From the NCBI GenBank assembly GCA_964482435.1, contig CAYZXL010000052.1:1-36355 (forward strand): a DNA stretch of 36,355 nucleotides, in the 5' to 3' direction. The notes beneath the pieces were generated by a model. It had not been told where the DNA came from. It saw nothing but the letters and a program-made list of their open reading frames with translations, and ran no database searches. The translations under genes and the position numbers were made by a program. The stretch's first letter is position 1. Each line of letters begins with the position of its first letter. Shown here piece by piece: positions 1-9,284 of this stretch. The DNA comes from CAYZXL01 sp964482435. GTDB taxonomy: Bacteria > Auribacterota > JABMQX01.

Positions 1-868
1 AATCCTGTGTCAACTGGACTTTCGCGTCGAGGTCGTCCACCTGGTAGAGGAGCATTGCCTCCACGGTCTTGGGGACGACCGGGGAGCTATACTCGTAGGT
101 TCCATGGTGGCTGAGGATGAGGTGTTCGAGGTTGATCCTGGTCTCTCGCGGGAAATCCTGAATCTGCCTGATTTTTTCCTCGACGATGTTCCAGCCGATG
201 ACCAGGTGGCCAACCAAGCGGCCTTCGGTCGTGTAGTCGAAGGAGGGCGAAGATGTCAGCTCATAGACCTTGCCGATGTCGTGGAGAATCGCGCCGGCGA
301 TCAGGAGGTCTCGCTTGACGTTCTGGTAATGCCCGCAGAGCCAGTCGCAGATTTTGGTGACGGACAACGTGTGTTCGAGGAGGCCGCCGACGAAGCGATG
401 ATGAAGCCGCTTGGCGGCGGGGGAGAGCTTGAAACGCTCGAGGAGGTCTCGGTCGGCGAAGATGAGGTCGAGGAGCGATCTGAGGAACGGGTCCTGGAGG
501 GTCCCGGAGATCTGGCGGAGCTCGGCGAGCATCTCGTCAGCGTCGCGGGCGCTGGTGGGAAGGAAATCGCCCAGGTCAACCTCTTCGGTGCGGACGACCT
601 TGAGCTGGTCAACCTTGAGCTGAAGGTCGTCCATGTACTTCTCGACAGTTCCCCGGACATGGATAAATTCTGCCGAGACCAGCCCCGCGTAAACGGCGTC
701 GGCATCGTCCCAGATTTTGGCGTTGATGGTTCCGGTTTTGTCCTGAAGGTTGAGAGAAAGGTAAGGCTTGCCTGACCTCGTCAAAAGACGATTTCGAGAA
801 TTGACGTAGAAGGTTTTTGAAACAGGGTCGCCTTCCTTGAACTCGGCTATGTACTTTTTCTGAGTCAT
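1..868 (-). CDS. YhaM-type 3'-5' exoribonuclease, OB-fold plus HD domain (3' end cut by window edge)
   Basis: About 289 residues are visible from the ATG at 868; the C-terminus lies outside the window. Residues 1-95 look like an OB-fold nucleic-acid-binding domain (KTGTINAKIWDDAD, then a VRGTVEKY strand). An HD phosphohydrolase domain follows, with GGLLEHTLSV near 161, the metal-binding LHDIGK near 185 and LSHHGTYEY near 242. This order matches the YhaM/CvfD family of 3'-5' exoribonucleases, which trim RNA or DNA ends in the cytoplasm. GAGGG lies 7 nt before the ATG. The gene starts 39 bp after the fhs stop on the same strand, so the two are probably co-transcribed. Family assignment is confident; the true substrate is not visible. 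Confidence 0.85.
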   Translation of the reverse strand, partial: MTQKKYIAEFKEGDPVSKTFYVNSRNRLLTRSGKPYLSLNLQDKTGTINAKIWDDADAVYAGLVSAEFIHVRGTVEKYMDDLQLKVDQLKVVRTEEVDLGDFLPTSARDADEMLAELRQISGTLQDPFLRSLLDLIFADRDLLERFKLSPAAKRLHHRFVGGLLEHTLSVTKICDWLCGHYQNVKRDLLIAGAILHDIGKVYELTSSPSFDYTTEGRLVGHLVIGWNIVEEKIRQIQDFPRETRINLEHLILSHHGTYEYSSPVVPKTVEAMLLYQVDDLDAKVQLTQD

Positions 869-907
869 GGGATCGCCCTCGGAGTCGGCATGGCCACAGA
901 TGTCCTT

Positions 908-2605
908 TCAGAAAAGGCCGACGACTTTGCCATGTTTGTCTATGTCAATGAAGTTGCCTGCGGGGACGGATGGAAGCCCTGGCATCGTCATGATGTCGCC
1001 GCACAGGGCGTAGAGGAAGCCCGCCCCGACGGAGGCTCTGACTTCCCTGATGGGCATCTTGAATCCCTGGGGTCTCCCCTTGAGGTTCTTATCGTGCGAC
1101 AATGACAGGTGCGTTTTCGCCATGCAGACCGGGAGATTTCCGAAGCCTGCGTCGGTGAAGAGCTTGATTTGTTTCTCGGCGAGGGGTTCATAGACGACCT
1201 GTCCAGCCCCGTAGATTCTTGTGGCGATTCGCTCGATTTTCTCTTTAATCGGCATGTCGAGCGGATAGAGGAATTTGAAATTGCCGGGCTTTCTTGTAGC
1301 CCGGATGACCGCCTGCGCCAGCTCGATTCCCCCCTCCCCACCCTTCCGCCATACCTCGCTGACGACGGCATCCTCGGCGCCGGCGTCCACGGCGATTTTC
1401 GCGACGAGCTCGAGCTCGTGGTCGGTATCAGCAGCAAACCGGTTGATGGCGACGACGACGGGGAGGCCGAAGACTCGGATGTTCTCAATCTGCTTGAGCA
1501 TGTTTGCGGAGCCTTCCTTGATGGCGGGAAGGTCTTCTTCGAGGAGCCGCGCGTCGAGGGGTTTGCCTGCGACTACGTCATATTTGCCGCTGTGTGCTTT
1601 GAGGGCGCAAACGGTCGCCACGAGCACAACAGCGCTGGGAATCAGGTCGCTGTACCGGCACTTGATGTCTATGAATTTTTCGCATCCCATGTCTGCGCCG
1701 AAACCGCTTTCCGTGACGACGTAGTCGGCGACCTTGAGGCCAATTCTGTCAGCGAGGACAGAGCTGTTGCCGGGGCCGATGTTGGCGAAAGGACCGGTGT
1801 GAACGAAGGCGGCGGTTCCCTCGGTCGTCTGGAGAAGGTTAGGCTTTATGGCGTCTTTCAAGAGGACGGTCATTGCGCCTGCGCACTTGAGGTCTTCGGC
1901 GGTGACGACCTGGCCTTTGGAGTTCATGGCGACGACGATGTTGCCGAGCCTCTTTCTCAGGTCGTGGATGTCAGTGGTGAGGGAAAGGATTGCCATGACT
2001 TCGGAGGCGGCTGTGATGTCGAAGCCTGTCTCGCGGGGAATGCCGTCGCTTCTATTGTTGCCGAGGCCGGTGACGATGAAGCGAAGGTCTCTATCGTTGA
2101 TGTCGAGGACGCGTTTCCAGGTGATGGTGAAGGGGTCTATGTCGAGGGCGTTGCCTTTCTGGATGTGGTTGTCAATGTAGGCGGCGAGAAGGTTGTTGGC
2201 GACACCGACGGCGTGGAAATCGCCGGTGAGGTGGAGGTTGATGCTTTCCATGGGGACGACCTGAGAGTGGCCGCCGCCGGCTGCACCTCCTTTGATGCCG
2301 AAGACGGGACCGAGGGAAGGCTGACGAATCGCCGCGACCGCTTTTTTACCGAGGCGATTAAAAGCGAGGGACAGCCCGATTGTCGTGACGGTCTTCCCCT
2401 CGCCGAGAGGTGTTGGGGTGATGGCGGTTACGTCAATGTATTTGCCGTTGCGGCGCTTCTTGAGGCGCTCGAGGACGGCAAGGTCAACTTTGGCGATGTG
2501 CCTGCCGTAGCATTCCAGTTCGTCCTCTTTCAGGCCGATGGAGGCGGCGATTTCGGTTATGGGCTTGAGATTGACGCTTTGAGCAATTTCCAGGTCCGAT
2601 TTCAT
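908..2605 (-). CDS. fhs: Formate--tetrahydrofolate ligase
   Basis: This 565-residue protein has the usual family length. It makes 10-formyl-tetrahydrofolate from formate, THF and ATP in the cytoplasm, feeding purine and fMet synthesis or, in acetogens, the methyl branch of carbon fixation. The phosphate loop PTPLGEGKT is at 64-72. Other family blocks include QPSLGPVFGIKGGAAGGG, the HAVGVANNLLAA region and TESGFGADMGCEKF. The start at 2605 (MKSDLEI) matches the family N-terminus and has GGGGGAA 10 nt upstream; an ATG 18 nt further upstream lacks a ribosome site. The frame stays open far upstream, but that part runs through an intergenic repeat and is not homologous. fhs is first in a pair with the YhaM-type gene. 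Confidence 0.97.
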   Translation of the reverse strand: MKSDLEIAQSVNLKPITEIAASIGLKEDELECYGRHIAKVDLAVLERLKKRRNGKYIDVTAITPTPLGEGKTVTTIGLSLAFNRLGKKAVAAIRQPSLGPVFGIKGGAAGGGHSQVVPMESINLHLTGDFHAVGVANNLLAAYIDNHIQKGNALDIDPFTITWKRVLDINDRDLRFIVTGLGNNRSDGIPRETGFDITAASEVMAILSLTTDIHDLRKRLGNIVVAMNSKGQVVTAEDLKCAGAMTVLLKDAIKPNLLQTTEGTAAFVHTGPFANIGPGNSSVLADRIGLKVADYVVTESGFGADMGCEKFIDIKCRYSDLIPSAVVLVATVCALKAHSGKYDVVAGKPLDARLLEEDLPAIKEGSANMLKQIENIRVFGLPVVVAINRFAADTDHELELVAKIAVDAGAEDAVVSEVWRKGGEGGIELAQAVIRATRKPGNFKFLYPLDMPIKEKIERIATRIYGAGQVVYEPLAEKQIKLFTDAGFGNLPVCMAKTHLSLSHDKNLKGRPQGFKMPIREVRASVGAGFLYALCGDIMTMPGLPSVPAGNFIDIDKHGKVVGLF

Positions 2606-2667
2606 CTGGCAACGTTCCCCCATGTAAGCAAGAAAATGCGGAGCCAACAAGATGCGGGGAGTGCTTT

Positions 2668-2676
2668 CATATACCA
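2668..2676 (-). promoter_or_regulatory. Candidate extended -10 promoter for fhs
   Basis: Read on the minus strand, TGG TATATG forms an extended -10 element about 65 nt upstream of the fhs ATG. The -35 region is weak. It resembles the TGGTAT/TGGTAC elements before both lamin-tail/CotH genes. Confidence 0.3.
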
Positions 2677-2760
2677 AAACGTTCAAGGCGCGTACAAGAG
2701 AAAATGCGCGGGTGCGTGTAGTCCCCGAGTGATGGCTGGTTACCCCGTTTCGGCGGGGGC

Positions 2761-2858
2761 GGAAGCGCAGAGGACGCAGAGAGAAGTTCGGAGAAACAGA
2801 ACAGCGCCGGGGCCTGGGTTTCTCTGCGGACTCTGCGGTGTCCGCGGTGAATCCTTCC
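2761..2858. repeat. Degenerate intergenic inverted repeat
   Basis: A left arm containing CGCAGAGGACGCAGAGAGAA pairs imperfectly with a right arm containing TTTCTCTGCGGACTCTGCGG, about 40 bp apart. The outer ends (GGAAG and CCTTCC) also pair. Such CGCAGAG...CTCTGCG palindromes recur between genes in many environmental bacteria. Reading frames through it give low-complexity peptides and are not genes. It fills most of the divergent fhs/lamin-tail interval. Confidence 0.6.
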
Positions 2859-2915
2859 CTGCGGACACTCGGCGACGGCCACGGGGAGTTTTTGAGGGGA
2901 ATTTGTGGAGGATTG

Positions 2916-2924
2916 TGGTATCCT
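2916..2924 (+). promoter_or_regulatory. Candidate extended -10 promoter for the first lamin-tail/CotH gene
   Basis: TGG TATCCT lies 93 bp before the ATG at 3012. The paralogue at 30499 has TGG TACAAT 95 bp before its ATG. The shared position supports the call; the -35 region is weak. Confidence 0.28.
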
Positions 2925-3011
2925 ATAAGAGGAGGATGCTCGTCGAGGAGACGCTCAGCGACGGTGTTCAGTCGGGCGCGACCCTCGGCACTATCGAGAT
3001 AAGGTGCTCGC

Positions 3012-6000
3012 ATGAAGAAGCTTTTCCTGGTGTTCGCTGTAGCTTTCGGGATGATGTCGTCCGGTGCGAACGGAGTCGTCATCAATGAAATCATGTACCA
3101 TCCGGCGGGGGACGCCGAATGGCTGGAGTACGTGGAACTGTATAACGAAGATGTGGTGCCGTTCGACCTGGGGGGCTGGCGGTTCTCCGCCGGAATTGAG
3201 TTCACTTTCCCGGACAGAATGGTGATGGCGCCGCGGTCGTACATGGTTGTCTGCAAAGACCCCGACGCAATTCGGTCTGTCTATGTGACTGACAACGTCA
3301 TGGGCCCCTTTGACGGCCAGTTGAGCAATGCGGGAGAAAGGGTCGAGCTGGCAAACTCGTACGGGTCGGTTATCGCGAGCGTTCGATACAGCGACCGGTA
3401 TCCATGGCCCGCGGCTGCCGACGGGACGGGGCACTCGCTGTCTCTTCTCGACCCGTACCTCCCCAGCGATCAGTGCGAAAGCTGGGGAATAAGCTCGGTG
3501 GTGGGCGGAACGCCGGGGCTGCCGAACACCGTGAATCAGATTGTGAGGCGGACACACCTGGTCAGGACGGGGGAAGAGTGGCGGTACTTCAAAGGTGTGT
3601 TGGAACCTTCCAAGCCGATAGATGCATGGAGGCAGCGTGATTTTGACGACTCCGTGTCGCAGTGGCTTTCCGGGAGGACGCCAATGGGGTTCGGTTTCGC
3701 AGACTGCGGGACGCTGCTCGATGACATGCGAGGCGGCTACATTTCCGTCTTCATGAGGAAGGAATTCTTCGTTGGGGACCCGGGCGGCGTAACGACGCTT
3801 CTTTTGCGAATAGACTACGAGGATGGGTTTGTGGCTTACCTGAACGGGGTGGAGGTCGCGCGGAGGATGTTGGGCAACCCGCGGAGCACCGTGTACTACA
3901 ACACGCCGGCGGACGTGCACGAGGCCGGGATGGCGGAGGAAATAGACGTCTCGGGATATGTCTCGGTTCTCGAGGTGGGACGGAACGTGCTTGCGGTCCA
4001 GGCGCACAACTCGTCGCCGAAAAGCGCGGATTTCTGGATTGCCCCGGAGCTGATCAGGCAATCAACCGTTAGCGTGACGGACGCCCTGCCTGTCGTTTTG
4101 AACGAAATAGGGACGGATGAGGCAGGGCAGAGCTGGGTGGAGATTTACAACCAGTCGAGGAAGGACGTTGATGCTGGCGGCTGTTATCTGAGCGACGACG
4201 CAAACGACCTTTTGAAATGGCAAATACCTTCGGGAACGACTGTATATGCGGGGGAAGTCGCACTGTTCACATCGGACATGACGGGGATCACCCTGCCTGT
4301 GGAAGGAGGGTCGGTTTATCTGACTTCGGCGGATGGGCTTCGGGTTCTGGACGCTTTTGCTTTCGACATAGAAAGCGCAGACATGAGCCGGGGGCGATAC
4401 CCCGACGGGGGAGAGAGGTGGTGGACGATGGTGACTCCGACGCCCGGCGAGCCCAACCAGCTCACCGTCGAGGAAAACGTTGTGATCAATGAAATCATGT
4501 ACCACCCGCCGGGAGGGGGCGAGGAAGGGGAGTACGTGGAGCTTTACAACAGGGGTTCTTATCCGGTGTCTCTGGAAGGGTGGCGGTTCAGCGACGGAAT
4601 AGATTTCATGTTTCCGGCGGTCACAATACCATCAGACGGATATGTTGTCGTCGCAAAGGCGCCGCAGGCTCTCATGGAGAAGTACAAGATTGAGAATGTG
4701 CTCGGTCCGTTCGTGGGGGTTCTGCGGAACGAGGGGGAGAGAATCGAGCTTTGCGACGCGCTGGGGAACCTCGTGGATGAAGTCCATTACTACGACGGGG
4801 GACGCTGGCCGATGTGGGCGGGAGGAGGCGGGTCGAGCCTGGAGCTTATTGACCCCCGCGAGGACAACAGCGTGGCATCGGCGTGGGACGCGAGCGACGA
4901 GACGAAGAAAGCGGAGTGGAAGTATTATGAATATAGCGGCGTGCAGAATTACGGGGAATCGGAGTTCCACATGTTTTTGATGCACAGGGGAATCACCTAC
5001 ATAGACGACATCGAGCTGCGCGACACCTCCGGCAATAACCTCATCAAAAACGGACGCTTTGACTCGGGAACAACTACCTGGCTCATCGAAGGGGATCAGG
5101 TCCAGTCGAGGTGGGTGAAGGAAGATTTCCATAGCGCGCCGGGCTGCTTGAAAATTATGGCTACGGGGCGAGGGGATACGGGAGTGAATCGGATCGAGTG
5201 CGACGTTAGCCCGTCGCTGGTGTCGAACAGGACGTACACGGTTTCGTTCTGGGCGAAGTGGCAGCGCGGAATCAATCTGCTGATGACAAGGACGTGGAAT
5301 CATGGTGTTGTACGGGCGAACCGGTTGGAGATGCCGGAGAGGCTCGGGAGTCCGGGGAAGGTCAACAGCGTGTACAAGCCGAATATAGGTCCGCTCATTT
5401 ATGACGTGAACCAATGGCCGATTGTGCCTAAGGCGCAGGAGGGCGTTAGGGTGCGGGCGCGGGTGAAGGATGCCGACGGGGTTGGCTCGGTGACGCTGTT
5501 TTACAAGGCAGACGGGGCGGCGGAGTTTCTATCCGCCAAAATGGCTGACGACGGGCGGCACGGCGATTTGGAAGTGGGGGACGGTGTCTATGGAGCGGGG
5601 ATACCCGGGCAGACCGACGGGACGATGATGTGTTTCTACATTTCCGCGGTTGACACGCTTGGGGCGATAATGGCGTTTCCATCGGACGCGCCGAAGCGGG
5701 TGGCGCTCTACCGGGTCGAGACGAATCGTCCGGCGACGAACTTGAACGTATATCAACTGCTGATGACAGCGGCGAACCGGGGGCTGCTGGATTCGCGCCC
5801 GCCGTTGAGCAACGAGCTCCTCGACGCGACGTTCGTCTTCAACGATAGCGAAATCTACTACAACGTGGGGATGAGGTATCGGGGGAGTCCGTGGGGGCGG
5901 CCCTCGCGGAGCCGGTTCAGGATAGCTCTTAACCGGGAGCAGCCTTTTCATGGCGTTCGAGAGGTCAACCTCGACCCAAACGACGGGACAAAACAGCGAG

Positions 6001-7478
6001 AACGGTTTGCCTTCTACCTCGTGCGAAAGATGCGTGCGCCCGCTCCTTACCAGAAGTACGTGTACTTCGGCTTGAACGGGAATTACTGGGGGGTTTTGGA
6101 GGACGTGCAGAAGGTTGACAAGGATTTTGCGGCGATGTGGTGGAACGGCGACGATGGCGGGACACTCTACAAGGTTGACGACTATTTTCGGTTCAACGAC
6201 GGCGGGGGATTCGACATTGACACGGCACAGCTCAGCTACAAGGGCGAGGACAAGGAATCGTATCGCTGGAATTTCAAGCAGAGGACGAACGAGCATTTCG
6301 ACGACTACAGCGACTTGATAGACCTGATCAAAGCGCTCGACCCGGCGACGACGCCGGATTCGGAGTTTGATGCGGCAATTCGAGCGAGGGTTGACACGGA
6401 GGAGTGGCTGGCAGTGTTAGCGACGAGGACTCTCATAGGGGACTGGGATTCGCTGGGGTACGAGCGCGGGAAGAATTGCTATCTGTATCGCGCTCCCGTC
6501 CTGGGCAAGTGGATGATGGTGCCCTGGGATTGCGACCTTGTGCTTGAGTCGAATCGTGCCTCGGACTCGATTTTCCACGGGGGATTCCCGACGATAGACC
6601 GCTTTGTCAGGTGGCCGCGGTTTCAACGGCGATATTATGGCTTTCTCTTAGAGCTGCTTAATGGACCATTCAGCCGGGAGGAGGCGGACCCGGTCCTGGA
6701 CGGAGTCTATGAAGTTCTCCGGCGAGAAGGAGTCAGCCCGCCGACCGACATCAAGAGCTTCCTGACGAGCAGGCGAAACGCTGTCATCGGGCAAATTCCA
6801 ACTGCCGTGCTTGACATTTCCACCGGCTCGGTGAAACCGGTTGTTTATGACAAGCCCGAGATTCGGCTTTCAGGGACGGCGCCGGTCAACGCGGTGCGTT
6901 TCGATGTCAACGGCGTTCCCTTCGACCCGGACTGGCCGAACCGGAACAACTGCACGATGTGGAGCGGGACAGTGGGATTGGAGCCGGGGTTCAACGACCT
7001 TGTTCTGACGGCGTACGATTATAAAGGGCGCGTTATTGGGACGGACAGTATAAGGATAACGTACGACCCGGACCTCGACGGAGATAAGCTCAGATACCTC
7101 GATGAAATTGCGGCCGGGACGGACCCGTATAACCCGGACACCGACGGAGACCTTGTGACGGATTACGAGGAAGTGAAGCTGGCCCACACGGACCCCCTCG
7201 ACGCAAGGTCCACGCCGCACGTGGTGCTTGAGACGCTGCGATTATCGGACGGGCGAGTGTCCGTCTCGTGGCAGAGCCTTTCGGGCAGATATTACCAGGT
7301 GGCGCTGAGCACGGACGTGCGGAACTGGGTCACGGTGCCGGGGTACATCCTCGCCGGAGAAAGCACAACCACCTGGATTGACGGCGGGATGTCGGAGAAG
7401 GTGCCTTCCCCGGCGGAGCCTCGCGTGAGGCGGCGGTTCTACCGGGTCATCTTGCTTCCGTGGGATTTCACGCCATGA
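3012..7478 (+). CDS. Secreted lamin-tail-domain and CotH-kinase-domain protein
   Basis: This 1488-residue protein has a signal peptide at 1-21. Lamin-tail domains cover about 22-170, 357-480 and 490-625, the first and third opening with VINEIMYHP. Between the first two, residues about 180-350 form a galactose-binding-like insert (YEDGFVAYLNGVEVARR) that is absent from the paralogue at 30499. A carbohydrate-binding-like beta domain follows at about 660-790. The CotH region at about 900-1280 has NYWGVLEDVQKVDKDF, GGTLYKVDDY and PWDCDL, the last fitting the acidic metal/ATP site of CotH kinases. A short calcium-repeat segment (DPDLDGD, DPYNPDTDGD) precedes a C-terminal module ending FYRV. AAGGTG lies 5 nt before the ATG. 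CotH proteins can act as atypical protein kinases; activity and target here are unknown. The D-aminoacylase gene follows 59 bp downstream. Confidence 0.9.
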   Translation: MKKLFLVFAVAFGMMSSGANGVVINEIMYHPAGDAEWLEYVELYNEDVVPFDLGGWRFSAGIEFTFPDRMVMAPRSYMVVCKDPDAIRSVYVTDNVMGPFDGQLSNAGERVELANSYGSVIASVRYSDRYPWPAAADGTGHSLSLLDPYLPSDQCESWGISSVVGGTPGLPNTVNQIVRRTHLVRTGEEWRYFKGVLEPSKPIDAWRQRDFDDSVSQWLSGRTPMGFGFADCGTLLDDMRGGYISVFMRKEFFVGDPGGVTTLLLRIDYEDGFVAYLNGVEVARRMLGNPRSTVYYNTPADVHEAGMAEEIDVSGYVSVLEVGRNVLAVQAHNSSPKSADFWIAPELIRQSTVSVTDALPVVLNEIGTDEAGQSWVEIYNQSRKDVDAGGCYLSDDANDLLKWQIPSGTTVYAGEVALFTSDMTGITLPVEGGSVYLTSADGLRVLDAFAFDIESADMSRGRYPDGGERWWTMVTPTPGEPNQLTVEENVVINEIMYHPPGGGEEGEYVELYNRGSYPVSLEGWRFSDGIDFMFPAVTIPSDGYVVVAKAPQALMEKYKIENVLGPFVGVLRNEGERIELCDALGNLVDEVHYYDGGRWPMWAGGGGSSLELIDPREDNSVASAWDASDETKKAEWKYYEYSGVQNYGESEFHMFLMHRGITYIDDIELRDTSGNNLIKNGRFDSGTTTWLIEGDQVQSRWVKEDFHSAPGCLKIMATGRGDTGVNRIECDVSPSLVSNRTYTVSFWAKWQRGINLLMTRTWNHGVVRANRLEMPERLGSPGKVNSVYKPNIGPLIYDVNQWPIVPKAQEGVRVRARVKDADGVGSVTLFYKADGAAEFLSAKMADDGRHGDLEVGDGVYGAGIPGQTDGTMMCFYISAVDTLGAIMAFPSDAPKRVALYRVETNRPATNLNVYQLLMTAANRGLLDSRPPLSNELLDATFVFNDSEIYYNVGMRYRGSPWGRPSRSRFRIALNREQPFHGVREVNLDPNDGTKQRERFAFYLVRKMRAPAPYQKYVYFGLNGNYWGVLEDVQKVDKDFAAMWWNGDDGGTLYKVDDYFRFNDGGGFDIDTAQLSYKGEDKESYRWNFKQRTNEHFDDYSDLIDLIKALDPATTPDSEFDAAIRARVDTEEWLAVLATRTLIGDWDSLGYERGKNCYLYRAPVLGKWMMVPWDCDLVLESNRASDSIFHGGFPTIDRFVRWPRFQRRYYGFLLELLNGPFSREEADPVLDGVYEVLRREGVSPPTDIKSFLTSRRNAVIGQIPTAVLDISTGSVKPVVYDKPEIRLSGTAPVNAVRFDVNGVPFDPDWPNRNNCTMWSGTVGLEPGFNDLVLTAYDYKGRVIGTDSIRITYDPDLDGDKLRYLDEIAAGTDPYNPDTDGDLVTDYEEVKLAHTDPLDARSTPHVVLETLRLSDGRVSVSWQSLSGRYYQVALSTDVRNWVTVPGYILAGESTTTWIDGGMSEKVPSPAEPRVRRRFYRVILLPWDFTP

Positions 7479-7537
7479 CGAGAGGCGCGCCTTCGGCAGT
7501 GAGACGAGGAAGACGGGAGAAACAAGAGACGAATAGC

Positions 7538-9127
7538 ATGTTTGACATCAAGATCGAACGAGCGACGATATACGACGGGAAAGGCAGTGAGCCGTTCCGA
7601 GGAGACATAGGGATCAGAGGAGAAGAGATTGTCGCGGTTGGGTCACGGCTGACCGAGGAGACAAGGAGAAGGATTGACGCGACGTGGAAGATAGCCTGCC
7701 CTGGATTCATTGACATTCATTCGCACTCGGATTTTTCGGCGGTGATAAACCCGAACTCAGACAGCAAGGTTCGCCAGGGGGTTACGACGGAGCTTGTTGG
7801 GAACTGCGGTTTCTCGGCTTGCCCGATTCTCGACGAGCAGCATCGAGCGGACCTCTCGCGGAAGTACGCGGGCATGGGGATTGAGATTTCATGGAAGTGG
7901 CCTGAGGAGTATTTCGCGATTCTGGAGCGGAACGGGATCGCTCTGAACATCGCAACTCTCGTCGGGCACGGAAACGTCAGGACGGCGGTGATGGGGGGCT
8001 CGTCGGCGAACCCGACGATGCACGAGCTTGACAGGATGAGGAAAATCGCGGACCGATGTTTGAGAGAGGGAGCATTCGGGGTATCCACGGGGTTGGTTTA
8101 TGCGCCGGGGATGTTCTCGGCGAAGGAGGAGATTCTAAAAGTCGTGTCGGTGGCGAGAGAGCACGGTGGGCTTTACAGCACGCACATGAGAAACGAGGGG
8201 GACCGGCTCAAGGAGGCTGTTGAAGAGGCAATCGCGTGCGCGAAGGAGGCGGGAGTGAGGCTCCAAATATCGCACTTGAAGGCGATAGGGAAGAACAACT
8301 GGGGAAGAATCGGGGAGGCGTTTGAGGCGATAGAGTCTGCGAGAGGAGAGGGGTTGGACGTTACGTGCGACCGGTATCCGTACATTGCATCGAGCACGAG
8401 CCTCGACTCGATTCTGCCGAGCTGGGCTTACGAAGGTGGAGAGGAGAAGGAACTACAGCGGCTCGCGGATAAGGAATCGCGGGCTAAAATGGCGCTGGAG
8501 ATTTTGAAAAAACGTCCGGACGAAGATTTCTGGTCGCGGATGGTCCTTTCCTGCGTCTCGGCGAGGGATTTGAAGAAGTACGAGGGGAAATCCATAGCAG
8601 AGATTGCCGGAGAGGAAGGGAAGGATTGCTGTGAAGCGGTGTTCGACATCCTTTTGAATGATGAGCTTCGGTCGGAGATGATTTACTTTTCGATGTGCGA
8701 GGAGAACCTTGAGGAGGTGCTCCGAAAGCCGTACACGATGATTGGCTCGGATGGCGCCGCGAGGGCGGATTATGGAGTTCTCGCGGCGGGGAAGCCACAC
8801 CCGCGCGTTTACGGGACGTTCCCGCGGGTCATCGGGAGGTATGTCAAGAAAGGAGTGGTGGGGATGGCGGAGGCGATTGCCAAGATGACCTCCATGCCTG
8901 CCAGAAAGATAGGGCTCGAGGGCCGCGGGGTGATTTCGGAAGGGGCTTACGCGGACATTGTGATTTTTGATGCGGACAAAATTACGGACACTGCAACGTT
9001 TGACAATCCGCACAGGTATCCCGAGGGGATTGAGCTGGTGATGGTCAACGGGAAGGTCGCGGTGGAAAAGGGGGAGTCTCACGGGGTTCGGAGCGGGAAG
9101 GTCCTGAGAAAAGGCTTTCAGGACTGA
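7538..9127 (+). CDS. N-acyl-D-amino-acid deacylase (D-aminoacylase), amidohydrolase superfamily
   Basis: This 529-residue enzyme has the typical family length. It hydrolyses N-acyl-D-amino acids to D-amino acid plus carboxylate. The metal motif HSHSD is at 61-65. The Cys-containing GNCGFSA is at 88-94, followed by the GHGN, GLVYAPGMFS, THMRNEGD, ISHLKAIGK, DRYPYIASST and MIGSDG blocks. The C-terminus carries KMTSMPARKIGL and an AYADIVIFD strand from the small beta domain. The ATG at 7538 is chosen because homology begins there; the open frame continues 26 codons upstream without family similarity. No signal peptide is visible, so it is probably cytoplasmic. A 7-bp inverted repeat (GTCCTGA/TCAGGAC, 9101-9124) overlaps the end of the gene, without a T-tract. 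Co-transcription with the upstream lamin-tail gene is possible and would link it to D-amino acid or peptidoglycan turnover. Confidence 0.92.
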   Translation: MFDIKIERATIYDGKGSEPFRGDIGIRGEEIVAVGSRLTEETRRRIDATWKIACPGFIDIHSHSDFSAVINPNSDSKVRQGVTTELVGNCGFSACPILDEQHRADLSRKYAGMGIEISWKWPEEYFAILERNGIALNIATLVGHGNVRTAVMGGSSANPTMHELDRMRKIADRCLREGAFGVSTGLVYAPGMFSAKEEILKVVSVAREHGGLYSTHMRNEGDRLKEAVEEAIACAKEAGVRLQISHLKAIGKNNWGRIGEAFEAIESARGEGLDVTCDRYPYIASSTSLDSILPSWAYEGGEEKELQRLADKESRAKMALEILKKRPDEDFWSRMVLSCVSARDLKKYEGKSIAEIAGEEGKDCCEAVFDILLNDELRSEMIYFSMCEENLEEVLRKPYTMIGSDGAARADYGVLAAGKPHPRVYGTFPRVIGRYVKKGVVGMAEAIAKMTSMPARKIGLEGRGVISEGAYADIVIFDADKITDTATFDNPHRYPEGIELVMVNGKVAVEKGESHGVRSGKVLRKGFQD

Positions 9128-9284
9128 GTGGCTCGCGCGGGCGGCAGAGCTCGCAGGCAAGGACGGGGAACCAGACAGAATTACAGCACGGACAGGGCAA
9201 TCCCGACAATCCGGTTATCCTATCCCATTTTCTGGTCTTCCGCAGTCAGTTCCACGCGAAACGCAGGGCTTGCGCCGGGGCGAA

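Noticed and set aside
2667..2882. 71-codon minus-strand frame
   Set aside because: Its translation is that of a degenerate CGCAGAG-type repeat, a known source of false genes.
1109..3088. 659-codon plus-strand open frame
   Set aside because: It is antisense to fhs, whose motifs and length are canonical. The frame is a by-product of GC-rich codon bias.
2606..3256. 217-codon N-terminal extension of fhs
   Set aside because: It runs through the intergenic inverted repeat and into the start of the next gene. Formate-THF ligases begin near the MKSDLEI start, which has a ribosome site.
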